From the NCBI GenBank assembly GCA_036267255.1, contig DATAWK010000027.1, positions 124,001-188,000 of the forward strand: DNA of 64,000 nucleotides, written 5' to 3'. This stretch comes from DATAWK01 sp036267255 (GTDB lineage Bacteria; Acidobacteriota; Terriglobia; Terriglobales; Acidobacteriaceae). The notes below the pieces were generated by a model, which was not told where the DNA came from, ran no database searches, and saw only the letters and a list, made by a program, of their open reading frames with translations. Positions within the stretch are counted from its first letter, which is position 1; every line of letters begins with the position of its first letter. The translations under genes were made by a program, and so were the position numbers. Below, one piece after another: positions 8,160-16,508 of this stretch.

Positions 8160-9533
8160 ATGTTCCGGAAAGTTCTCATCGCCAATCGAGGCGAAATTGC
8201 ACTCCGCGTCATCTGTGCCTGCAGGGAGTTGGGGATTCGCACGGTTGCCGTTTACAGCGAGGCAGACCGCAACTCTCTCCACGTGCGCTTTGCGGATGAG
8301 GCCATCTGCATTGGACCGCCACGGTCCGCGGAGAGTTATCTGAATGTTCCGGCGGTCATCAGCGCCGCGGAGATTGCCGACGTCGATGCCATTCATCCGG
8401 GCTATGGATTGCTGAGTGAGAATGCCAACTTCGCGGAAGTCTGCCGCGCATCCAACATTAAATTTATCGGGCCGCCGCCGGAAGTGACACGTCTGATGGG
8501 CGAAAAAGAAAAAGCGCGCATGGCCATGAAGAAGGCCAAGGTGCCGATTCTGCCGGGATCCGAGGGCGTGATCCAGACGGAAGAAGAAGCAGTGGAGTGG
8601 GCCAAGAGTGTCGGCTTCCCGGTGATTCTGAAGGCCTCTGCCGGAGGCGGCGGTCGCGGGATGCGAGTGGTTCGCAGCGCCGACGAACTGCCGAACCTGT
8701 TTCGCGCCGCGAGGACCGAGGCGCAGAACGCCTTTGGCAACGGCGATCTGTACATGGAGAAATTTATCGAGCGTCCGCGGCACATCGAGTTTCAAGTGCT
8801 GGCCGATGAGCATGGCAATGTGATTTCTCTTGGCGAGCGGGAATGCTCCATTCAGCGCCGCCATCAGAAGCTGATTGAAGAAGCGCCATCGCTGCAGGTG
8901 ACGCCGAAGCTGCGCGAGGAGATTGGCGCAACGCTCAAGAAATCCCTGTCGAACATTGGATACATGAATGCGGGCACTGTCGAATTTTTGATGGACGAAG
9001 ATCGCCAGATTTACTTTATCGAAATGAATACGCGCATCCAGGTGGAGCATCCGGTCACAGAGATGGTGACTGGCATCGATCTGGTGAAAGCGCAGTTGCG
9101 GATTGCCGCAGGGCAAAAGCTGAGTGAGATTCTTCCCAAGCAGATCGACATTCGCGGCCATGCCATTGAGTGCCGCGTGAATGCGGAGCATCCGGAAAAA
9201 TTCACGCCGTCCGCAGGTAAGATCGAAACGTTCAATGTGCCGGGCGGCAATGGCGTGCGTGTGGATACGGCCCAATTTGCCGAAGGCGTTGTGCCGCCGT
9301 ATTACGACTCGCTAATTGCGAAGTTGATTGTGCACGGCAAAGATCGCACCGAAGCCATTGCGCGCATGGAGCGGGCCCTGGGCATGTTTGTCGTGGAGGG
9401 TATCCACACCACGATTCCATTGCATCGCAGGATTTTTGCGGACGAAGAATTCCGTAAGGGCAACTTCGATACAAAGTTTATGGAGCGCTTCTTCGAGCGT
9501 GAAAAAGAAAAACGTGAGGCAGAGACTTCGTAA
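8160..9533 (+). CDS. accC: Acetyl-CoA carboxylase biotin carboxylase subunit
   Basis: A 457-residue ATP-grasp enzyme carboxylating the biotin on AccB. The N-terminal domain begins FRKVLIANRGEIALR. The Gly-rich ATP lid is KASAGGGGRGMR, and the active-site region includes FIEMNTRIQVEHPVTEM with the metal-binding Glu and catalytic Arg. The C-terminal biotin-carboxylase domain ends near residue 445. ATG at 8160 gives the standard N-terminus; a GTG at 8145 would add five residues (MSQIS) and cannot be excluded because neither start has a strong ribosome binding site. It is co-oriented with accB 43 nt upstream. No carboxyltransferase genes are in the window. Confidence 0.97.
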   Translation: MFRKVLIANRGEIALRVICACRELGIRTVAVYSEADRNSLHVRFADEAICIGPPRSAESYLNVPAVISAAEIADVDAIHPGYGLLSENANFAEVCRASNIKFIGPPPEVTRLMGEKEKARMAMKKAKVPILPGSEGVIQTEEEAVEWAKSVGFPVILKASAGGGGRGMRVVRSADELPNLFRAARTEAQNAFGNGDLYMEKFIERPRHIEFQVLADEHGNVISLGERECSIQRRHQKLIEEAPSLQVTPKLREEIGATLKKSLSNIGYMNAGTVEFLMDEDRQIYFIEMNTRIQVEHPVTEMVTGIDLVKAQLRIAAGQKLSEILPKQIDIRGHAIECRVNAEHPEKFTPSAGKIETFNVPGGNGVRVDTAQFAEGVVPPYYDSLIAKLIVHGKDRTEAIARMERALGMFVVEGIHTTIPLHRRIFADEEFRKGNFDTKFMERFFEREKEKREAETS

Positions 9534-9597
9534 GATTTCCGGCCTATTGTTTTTCTACGCCTACGTTGTTCCATAATCTCTGCGAGACGATCTCTGC

Positions 9598-10263
9598 ATG
9601 CCGTCCAAACCAGATCGAAACAGTTTTCCGAAGTTCTATCCCATTCTGGATGCGGGCCTTCTTTCCGTTCGGGCCTGGGATATGGCTGCGTTTGCCAGGG
9701 AGCTGCGCGCTGCCGGGATCGAGCTGTTGCAATATCGCGACAAACAGGGAAGTGACGAGCAGGTGCTGCAGAGCGCGGCAGTCTTGCGAGAGATTTTTGC
9801 TGACACGCGGACATCCCTGATTCTGAATGATCGTGCCGGTCTTCTCTCACAATCAAAATTCGACGGAGTGCATGTGGGGCAGCAGGATTTGGCTCCTGCG
9901 TCGGTGCGCGGGTTGGTTGGCCAACAGGCCATCGTGGGTGTTTCCACGCACACGATGCAGCAGGTTGCCATCGCCGATGCGACGGACTGCGATTATGTCG
10001 CGTATGGACCAATCTTTGCGACCGCAAGCAAGGCGAATCCTGACCCTGTCGTTGGCCTGGATGGTTTGCGCGCGGCACGGCGGGCAACGAAGAAACCGCT
10101 GGTGGCGATCGGCGGCATCACGCGCAGCAATGGCCGCGCCGTAATAGATGTGGGAGCCGATTCCATTGCGGTGATCTCCGAGCTGCTTCCGCAGCCGGGC
10201 CCAATCGATGCAAGCACGGTCCGCCAGATCGCCGAGGAGTTTCTAGCACTCCTGATGATCTGA
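9598..10263 (+). CDS. thiE: Thiamine-phosphate synthase
   Basis: TIM-barrel enzyme of 221 residues that joins the thiazole and pyrimidine halves of thiamine. Family signatures include IELLQYRDKQG (pyrimidine-diphosphate binding), LILNDRAGL, DGVHVGQQDL, DYVAYGPIFATASK and, near the C-terminus, VAIGGITRSN and GADSIAVISEL. The start at 9598 leaves a short unconserved leader before FYPILDAGLL. It lies 64 nt after accC and may be transcribed with it. No other thiamine gene or TPP riboswitch was seen nearby. Confidence 0.93.
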   Translation: MPSKPDRNSFPKFYPILDAGLLSVRAWDMAAFARELRAAGIELLQYRDKQGSDEQVLQSAAVLREIFADTRTSLILNDRAGLLSQSKFDGVHVGQQDLAPASVRGLVGQQAIVGVSTHTMQQVAIADATDCDYVAYGPIFATASKANPDPVVGLDGLRAARRATKKPLVAIGGITRSNGRAVIDVGADSIAVISELLPQPGPIDASTVRQIAEEFLALLMI

Positions 10264-10489
10264 TGCCGTGTAGCGATTTTGTAAAACTTCTTTGGCTGCG
10301 AAATGATACAGCCAAAGTACACCCGAATACGATAGGCTGTCTGGTACAGCTTTCGCGAAGACAATTTTCCGGATGCAGCCGCAAACATGCAGGTGGTTTT
10401 GTGTCGGAGGTGTTTGTGCTGTAAGGGAAATGCAGACTGTGTCGAGCACAAGGCAACCATCCGAACATGAAAGAAGGGATTTCTAGTAC

Positions 10490-12025
10490 ATGGCAAAACT
10501 CTGGGCTACGAAGCCTATGTCCGCATTGATGGATGAGGCCCGCGTAGAGGGCGAACATGAACTGAAGCGCGCACTCGGCCCCATCAACCTGATCACACTT
10601 GGGATTGGCGCTGTTATCGGTGCGGGCATCTTTGTGCTGACCGGCCAAGCCGCTGCACTGCACGCCGGGCCAGCCGTTGCACTCAGCTTTATTCTGGCGG
10701 GCATCACCTGCGCGTTTGCCGGTCTGTGCTATGCGGAGTTTGCTGCGCTGATTCCGATTGCCGGTTCGGCTTACACCTACGGTTACGCGACGCTGGGCGA
10801 ATTTGTTGCGTGGATGATTGGCTGGGACCTGGTGTTGGAATATGCGTTTGGCGCAGCCACTGTGGCCTCCGGCTGGAGCGGGTACCTGGTCAGCCTGCTG
10901 CAGGACTTCCACATTGATATTCCGCCACAGCTAACGACCACCTCGGGTACCAAGCTATATCTTTACCAGGCCCACTGGTTGCCGGCGCGCTCGTTGCCGA
11001 TGGGAACGAGTCTTGCGGGTTTGCCACACGTCACGGGCATTTTCAACCTGGTCGCGTTCCTTGCCATTCTGGTTGTCACGCTGATTCTGGTGGTTGGCAT
11101 TGAGGAGTCGGCAAACCTCAACACCGCAATGGTCATGATTAAACTGTGCGCGGTCGGGGTCTTTCTCGTTATTGGAATTGGATTCCTGCTGCATCATCCA
11201 CACATTCACCAGATGAACTGGCATCCTTTCATTCCGCCATCGCAGGGACCGGGTCGGTATGGATGGGGCGGGATCAGTGCCGGTGCGGCCTCGATCTTTT
11301 TTGCTTACATCGGGTTCGATGCTGTCTCGACGGCTGCGCAGGAAGCGAAGAACCCGCAGCGCGACATGCCGATCGGTATCCTTGGCACGCTGGTGATCTG
11401 CACCATCCTCTACATCATGGTATCGGTGGTGATGACGGGCATGGTCAGCTACAAAACGCTGGACGTGGCCGACCCAATGGCCCTTGCCATCGATGCAACG
11501 GGCGTTCGGTGGGGCGGGATTCTGGTAAAGGTGGGCGCGGTCTTCGGCCTGGCCACCGTGATGCTGGTTATGTTGCTGGCCCAGAGCCGCATCTTCTACT
11601 CCATGTCGCGCGATGGCCTGTTGTGGAAGTGGGCTGGAAAGATTCATCCACGCTTTCGCACGCCGTATCTCTCCAACATTGTGGTGGGATGCATCGTGGC
11701 CTTTTTGCCCGCGATGCTGCCCATCGACAGGCTGGCAGAGCTGGTCAACATGGGAACCCTGCTGGCGTTTGCCATTGTCAGTGCGGGGGTGTGGATTTTG
11801 CGCCGCCGACTGCCGGATATGCCCCGGCCTTTCAAGACTCCGTGGGTGCCTGTGGTGCCGTTCCTTGGCATCGTGACGGCGTTCTACCTGATATGGACGC
11901 TGCCCGCACTCACCAAGGAGGTAGTGCTGTTGTGGCTGCTGATCGGGTTGTGCATTTACTTCACCTACAGCGTGAAACACAGCAAAGTGCAGAAGAATCT
12001 GCGGGACGGGGCAGCCTCAGAATAG
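10490..12025 (+). CDS. APC-superfamily amino acid permease (cationic amino acid transporter-like)
   Basis: Polytopic inner-membrane protein of 511 residues. After about 28 soluble residues (HELKRALGPINLI) the first helix has the family motif LGIGAVIGAGIFVLTG. About 12-14 hydrophobic segments follow, with the conserved FFAYIGFDAVSTAAQEAKNP in the middle and ARIFYSMSRDGLL-like RIFYSMSRDGLLWKWAG after helix eight. This pattern fits the CAT/YfnA branch that carries amino acids with protons or by exchange. The actual substrate is not readable. It ends in convergence with the ABC ATPase gene, with a shared hairpin at 12052-12076. Confidence 0.9.
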   Translation: MAKLWATKPMSALMDEARVEGEHELKRALGPINLITLGIGAVIGAGIFVLTGQAAALHAGPAVALSFILAGITCAFAGLCYAEFAALIPIAGSAYTYGYATLGEFVAWMIGWDLVLEYAFGAATVASGWSGYLVSLLQDFHIDIPPQLTTTSGTKLYLYQAHWLPARSLPMGTSLAGLPHVTGIFNLVAFLAILVVTLILVVGIEESANLNTAMVMIKLCAVGVFLVIGIGFLLHHPHIHQMNWHPFIPPSQGPGRYGWGGISAGAASIFFAYIGFDAVSTAAQEAKNPQRDMPIGILGTLVICTILYIMVSVVMTGMVSYKTLDVADPMALAIDATGVRWGGILVKVGAVFGLATVMLVMLLAQSRIFYSMSRDGLLWKWAGKIHPRFRTPYLSNIVVGCIVAFLPAMLPIDRLAELVNMGTLLAFAIVSAGVWILRRRLPDMPRPFKTPWVPVVPFLGIVTAFYLIWTLPALTKEVVLLWLLIGLCIYFTYSVKHSKVQKNLRDGAASE

Positions 12026-12051
12026 AGCCATGTAAGCCGCATCCGAAAGCG

Positions 12052-12076
12052 ATGGCGTCGCATGCAGCGACGCCAT
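12052..12076. terminator. Bidirectional hairpin between convergent genes
   Basis: Perfect 10-bp inverted repeat ATGGCGTCGC and GCGACGCCAT with a 5-nt loop, between the stop codons of the plus-strand permease and the minus-strand ABC ATPase. TTTGCATTT follows on the plus strand. It probably terminates both transcripts. Confidence 0.65.
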
Positions 12077-12105
12077 TTGCATTTCGATGATATTCGATAC
12101 AGAAC

Positions 12106-12861
12106 TTACTGTAGAGAGCGTCTGGATTTAACGTCCGAAGCAATTTCGCCGTCACGAATATGCACGACACGGTGTGCATATTCGGCGATATCCGGCTCAT
12201 GGGTAACCAGCACGATCGTGTTTCCCTTGGCATGCAGCTCGTCGAAAAGCGCCATGATTTCCACGCCGGTTTTGGAGTCAAGGTTGCCTGTCGGCTCATC
12301 GGCAAGGATGATGGATGGGCGATTGACGAGGGCCCGGGCAATGGCGACACGCTGGCGCTGGCCGCCGGAAAGTTCGTTGGGCTTGTGGTACATTCGTTCT
12401 TCCAGATTGACAGATCTGAGCGTGGCTTTGGCGCGCTCCAGACGCTCCTCGGCACCTGTGCCGTTGTAGATAAGCGGCAGCTCCACATTGTGCAGTGCCG
12501 TGGCGCGGGCCAGCAGGTTGAAGGTCTGAAAGACGAAGCCAATTTCCTTATTGCGGATACGGGCCAGCTCGTCGTCATTCAGGTCACTGACCAGATGGCC
12601 ATTCAGCCAATATTGGCCTTTGCTGGGCGTATCCAGGCAACCGATGAGGTTCATCAGCGTGGATTTGCCGGAGCCGGATGGACCCATGATGGCCACATAC
12701 TCGTTGTGACGAATGCGCAGGTTGACGCCGCGCAGGGCGTGCACCTGCTGTTCGGAGCCCATGTCGTAGGTCTTCCAAAGATTTTCTACGACGATGACAT
12801 CCTCTGTGCTGGGACTGGTATGGGTGGCGACAGGCCCCTGGCTCAGTGTTTCGGAATCCAT
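12106..12861 (-). CDS. ABC transporter ATP-binding protein (MacB/LolD-type)
   Basis: ATPase subunit of 251 residues of the MacB/LolD/FtsE class. Visible motifs are Walker A GPSGSGKST, Q-loop FVFQTFNLL, the class signature LSGGQRQRVAIARAL, Walker B SIILADEPTGNLD and the H-loop VTHEP. MNLIGCLDTPSKGQY and FNLLARATALHNVELPLIY are typical of exporters paired with MacB-like permeases. ATG at 12861 is preceded by GGGAGA with a 6-nt spacer; an in-frame ATG 30 nt upstream lacks one. The adaptor gene lies 99 nt upstream on the same strand, so the two likely form an operon. No permease gene follows, since the downstream gene is convergent. Confidence 0.92.
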   Translation of the reverse strand: MDSETLSQGPVATHTSPSTEDVIVVENLWKTYDMGSEQQVHALRGVNLRIRHNEYVAIMGPSGSGKSTLMNLIGCLDTPSKGQYWLNGHLVSDLNDDELARIRNKEIGFVFQTFNLLARATALHNVELPLIYNGTGAEERLERAKATLRSVNLEERMYHKPNELSGGQRQRVAIARALVNRPSIILADEPTGNLDSKTGVEIMALFDELHAKGNTIVLVTHEPDIAEYAHRVVHIRDGEIASDVKSRRSLQ

Positions 12862-12960
12862 GCATTTCTCCCGCTGCTTGGTTTGCTGCACTGACCGGTT
12901 GCATGCCTGGACAGGGAATGTTGCCCCACGCCACCCATATCCGGGATCAGCATTTCTTCC

Positions 12961-14376
12961 TCAGGAACTTGACGAACCATCGCCGTTATCGCCGCTGGGC
13001 AGCGCTCCTACCGGGGTAGTGTCCAGTTTAACCTGAGCGCCGCTCTTCAGTGTTCGCAACACACGATAAGGTCCGATGACAATTTCATCGCCTGCCTTCA
13101 GTCCACCGGTGACTTCAATATTCGTTGACCCGGTGATGCCTGTTTGTACCGGAACGAAGATCGCATGTATTCTGCGTCCTTCTTTGCGCATCACAAAAAC
13201 GCCCTGAACCGGAGCCTGCTTCTTTGTCGTATCCAGCGAGGCATCTACTTTTTTGACCCCGGGCTTATTCGCGCTGGGTGGAACCCGCAGAGTGAGCGCC
13301 TGAATGGGGATGGTCAACACATTCGATTTGTGGGCCGTGGTTATTTTTGCGGTGGTGGAGAGGCCGGGACGAAGTTCGTCCGAGGGATTATCCAACGTAA
13401 CGACAACCTTAAAATCCTTTGCTTCCTCGGTGCCGCTGGTGCTTTGGCTGGTGGCGATGCCTGTCGAGCGCAGAAGAGCCTGATCTCCAACCTGAGTAAC
13501 GTGGCCTTTGAAGACTTTTCCAGGCAACGCATCCACGGTCACGTCCGCCGGCTGTCCAATTGCAACGTTGGTGATATCGGTCTCATCGACCTTTACTTCT
13601 GCGGTGACGACGGACATATTGGCCAACGTCATCAAAGTGCTGCCTTCGGTGTTCTGGATGCCGGGAACCACGCTTTCGCCTTCACGCACCGGCTCATTGG
13701 TCACAATGCCGTTAAAAGGAGCGATACTTATGGTTCGATCCAGCTGATCCGTATCGCCACGCAAGGTAGCCACATTCATGGATAACTTGGCGCGCGCCGA
13801 GGCAGTCTCCGCATTTGCCTGTACCAGGGAAGCCTGATCCTGGGCCAGTGTAGCGACATCGGTATCGTAGGCGGCCTTTTTCGAGTCAAAGTCCTGCTTG
13901 GCGATCAGGGCATCCTTGTACAGTTCCTGTGCCCGCTGATAGTCCAGCTTTTTTTGTTCCAGGTCCGCTTCGGCGTGCTCGATGTTTGCCTGAGCAACTT
14001 TTTCCGCTGCGATGTCGGCAGCTATGTCTTTTTCCGAAGAAGAGATGGTGGCCTTCTGTGCATCAACACTGGATGACTGCGGAATGCTCTCGATGGTAGC
14101 TACGACCTCGCCCTGCTTGACGTGATCGCCTTCTCTTGCGTAGAGGTGGGTCACGCGGCCCATAACCAGGGCACCCACGTTGACGTACACCAAAGGTTTG
14201 ATTTGGCCGGTACCGGAGACAGTGGAGGAGAGATCCTCGATCGTCGCTTTGGCGCTTAGGACCTTCAGTTCGTGTGCATGGCTGCGATAAATCGTCAAGC
14301 CGACGATGGCACCACAAACCAACACAACAAGAACGGAGATAAGTATAATTTTCTTGGCGCTCATTCCCACATCCAC
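12961..14376 (-). CDS. MacA/HlyD-type periplasmic adaptor subunit of an efflux pump
   Basis: Membrane-fusion protein of up to 471 residues. An N-terminal anchor helix (KKIILISVLVVLVCGAIVG) leads to a lipoyl half (GRVTHLYAREGDHVKQGEVVA), a long coiled coil at about residues 105-205 rich in Ala, Gln and Lys, the second lipoyl half (ISIAPFNGIVTNEPVREGE), a beta-barrel and a C-terminal membrane-proximal domain. The tail ends in a Gly/Ser/Asp-rich stretch. The start could be ATG 14376 or ATG 14364; neither has a strong ribosome binding site. With the downstream ATPase it makes two thirds of a MacAB-like exporter. The permease must be elsewhere, or a distant orphan permease serves. Confidence 0.88.
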   Translation of the reverse strand: MDVGMSAKKIILISVLVVLVCGAIVGLTIYRSHAHELKVLSAKATIEDLSSTVSGTGQIKPLVYVNVGALVMGRVTHLYAREGDHVKQGEVVATIESIPQSSSVDAQKATISSSEKDIAADIAAEKVAQANIEHAEADLEQKKLDYQRAQELYKDALIAKQDFDSKKAAYDTDVATLAQDQASLVQANAETASARAKLSMNVATLRGDTDQLDRTISIAPFNGIVTNEPVREGESVVPGIQNTEGSTLMTLANMSVVTAEVKVDETDITNVAIGQPADVTVDALPGKVFKGHVTQVGDQALLRSTGIATSQSTSGTEEAKDFKVVVTLDNPSDELRPGLSTTAKITTAHKSNVLTIPIQALTLRVPPSANKPGVKKVDASLDTTKKQAPVQGVFVMRKEGRRIHAIFVPVQTGITGSTNIEVTGGLKAGDEIVIGPYRVLRTLKSGAQVKLDTTPVGALPSGDNGDGSSSS

Positions 14377-14668
14377 GCAGATTTAGTAAGACGCAGCTCG
14401 ACAATCCTGCTTGCTGGATTCGCCCGTCGCATCATGCCATACGTTGCCAGCAGGTCAAAAGTTCCTAACAGAAGTCCGAGAAATACCGAAACTGTGCCGG
14501 GCTAATCGTATATGCCTGATACCAAACTCATTGTACGCGTAACAGTCCTTTCTTCGGAGAATGGCTTGTCGGCTACGCCATTCCTGAAAAGATTGGCCCA
14601 CTTAGCTTGAAAGTCCTCTCCAGAAGTCCTTACAATGAGGGGAACGTCCAGGAGTCTACGTTCCGTAT

Positions 14669-16396
14669 ATGTTGCGGCTAAGGTTCATTGTTGCTCTCTC
14701 GGTTTTAGGCGTGTTCGCAGGTATCCCGGCCCGGTGCGTCCTGGCCCAGGATGCTCAGGCGCCAGAAGCATCCAGCACGCCCAGTACCGATGCGTCCCAG
14801 CAAGACCCGCTAAAAAGGCAACTGTCTGACAAGGAAAAGCTGCGACAGCAGAAGGCCTTGCGGCAGGAGTTGAAGGGAACGTATAAGAAGTGGCTGGATC
14901 AGGACGTGCGCTGGATCATTACGGATCAGGAACGCAAGGCGTTTCTCAGCCTGAGCAATGACGAAGAGCGGGACAGCTTTATCGAGCAGTTCTGGCGGCG
15001 CAGAAATCCAGATCCGGAATCGCCGGACAACAGCTACCGGGAAGAGCATTATCGCCGGATCGCCTACGCCAATGAGCATTTTGCAGCCGGCAAACCGGGA
15101 TGGATGACGGATCGCGGCCACATCTATATTGCTTACGGGCCGCCGGATAGCACGGATGATCACCCTTCGGGTGGTATGTACGATCGCCCCATGGACGAAG
15201 GTGGCGGCAGCACAGAAACCTATCCGTTTACGGTATGGCATTACCGGCATATCGATGGAATTGGCGACAACATCGATATTGAGTTTGTTGATACGTGCAT
15301 GTGCGGCGATTACCACATGACCCTGGATCGTTCAGAGAAAGACGCGTTGCTGCATGTGCCGGGCGGTGGTGAGACCCTTTGGGAGCAAATGGGGCGGTCC
15401 CAGAAAAAAGATCGTTTTCGTGGCGGCCTGGAAGACTTGGGCCCAGGGCCGGACTCCAGCATGGTGGCGTCCAAGGAGTTCGACCGATTGGACCAGTACG
15501 CGAAATTACAGGCGGCTCCGCAGATCAAATTTACGGATCTGGAAGAGTTTATGACCAGCCACAAAGTGCTGACAGGGCCTTTTTTCCCGTTTGACGTGCG
15601 CACAGACTTTGTTCGTGTGACAGACGATACCGTGTTGGTTCCGATTACGCTGCAGATAAACAATCGCGACGTTACCTACAACACCAAGGATGGAGTGTCG
15701 CGCGGACAAGTCAACATTCTGGGCAGGGTTTCCACCATAACGGGCCGCATCGCCCAGACCTTTGAAAACACGGTGGAAGTGGATGAGCCTGCGGAACTGC
15801 TGGCGAAATCTCTGAACAGCCAGTCTGTCTACTGGAAGGCGCTTCCATTGCGACCGGGGAGATATCGTCTGGACATTGTTATCAAGGACGTGAACAACCC
15901 AGACCATATCGGGACCTATGCGCGTGCTTTTGTGGTGCCGCAATACGACGACGACCGTCTGGCCGCCTCCTCACTGATTCTTGCTGACAAAATGGAGCAG
16001 GTGCCGTCTAAGCAGATTGGGGCAGGAAATTTTGTCATCAGCAATACATACATTCGCCCCCGTGTCAGCTCCGTTGCGAACCAGCCAGTTAGCTTCCATC
16101 GCAATCAGAGCCTGAATTTCTGGATGCAGGTATACAATCTTGGCATCGACAAAAAGACAAAGCATAACGATGCCAGGCTGGCGTATCAGGTAATGGATCT
16201 GGACACAAACAAGATGCTGCTGGATACAACGGAGGCGTCGAGCAAGCTCAATCCGAACTCCGACCAGGTAACGGTAGAGAAGACCATGCCGTTGGCGAGT
16301 TTGCAGCCTGGGAAGTATCGGATTACCGTCAAGGTAGATGACGGGGTTTCCAAGCAGCAGTTGGTGCAGTCGGCACCTTTTGAGGTCGTGCAATAG
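14669..16396 (+). CDS. GWxTD domain-containing secreted protein
   Basis: Protein of 575 residues with a signal peptide (LRFIVALSVLGVFAGIPARCVLAQ). After a charged linker it has the GWxTD domain: LSNDEERDSFIEQFWRRRNP and the namesake PGWMTDRGHIYIAYGPPD (about residues 140-165). The C-terminal half is beta-rich and ends in a repeat reading LQPGKYRITVKVDDG, suggestive of Ig-like folds. GWxTD proteins are common in Acidobacteria and Bacteroidetes and have no established biochemical role. The next gene, a probable outer-membrane protein, begins about 110 nt downstream in the same direction. Confidence 0.88.
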   Translation: MLRLRFIVALSVLGVFAGIPARCVLAQDAQAPEASSTPSTDASQQDPLKRQLSDKEKLRQQKALRQELKGTYKKWLDQDVRWIITDQERKAFLSLSNDEERDSFIEQFWRRRNPDPESPDNSYREEHYRRIAYANEHFAAGKPGWMTDRGHIYIAYGPPDSTDDHPSGGMYDRPMDEGGGSTETYPFTVWHYRHIDGIGDNIDIEFVDTCMCGDYHMTLDRSEKDALLHVPGGGETLWEQMGRSQKKDRFRGGLEDLGPGPDSSMVASKEFDRLDQYAKLQAAPQIKFTDLEEFMTSHKVLTGPFFPFDVRTDFVRVTDDTVLVPITLQINNRDVTYNTKDGVSRGQVNILGRVSTITGRIAQTFENTVEVDEPAELLAKSLNSQSVYWKALPLRPGRYRLDIVIKDVNNPDHIGTYARAFVVPQYDDDRLAASSLILADKMEQVPSKQIGAGNFVISNTYIRPRVSSVANQPVSFHRNQSLNFWMQVYNLGIDKKTKHNDARLAYQVMDLDTNKMLLDTTEASSKLNPNSDQVTVEKTMPLASLQPGKYRITVKVDDGVSKQQLVQSAPFEVVQ

Positions 16397-16508
16397 TTTG
16401 GTGGCAAGCCCACGTGCAACATTTGATCCCAGCGCAGTTTCGCAGTCTCACCCCACAAGCTGCGATCGCGGATTTCTGGGAAAATGCGCCCGGTGGCGTG
16501 TGGTCCTG

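Noticed and set aside
8061..9275. A 404-codon open frame antisense to accC
   Set aside because: Composition is typical of a shadow frame (rich in His, Arg, Gln) and no motif is recognisable; accC on the other strand is unambiguous.
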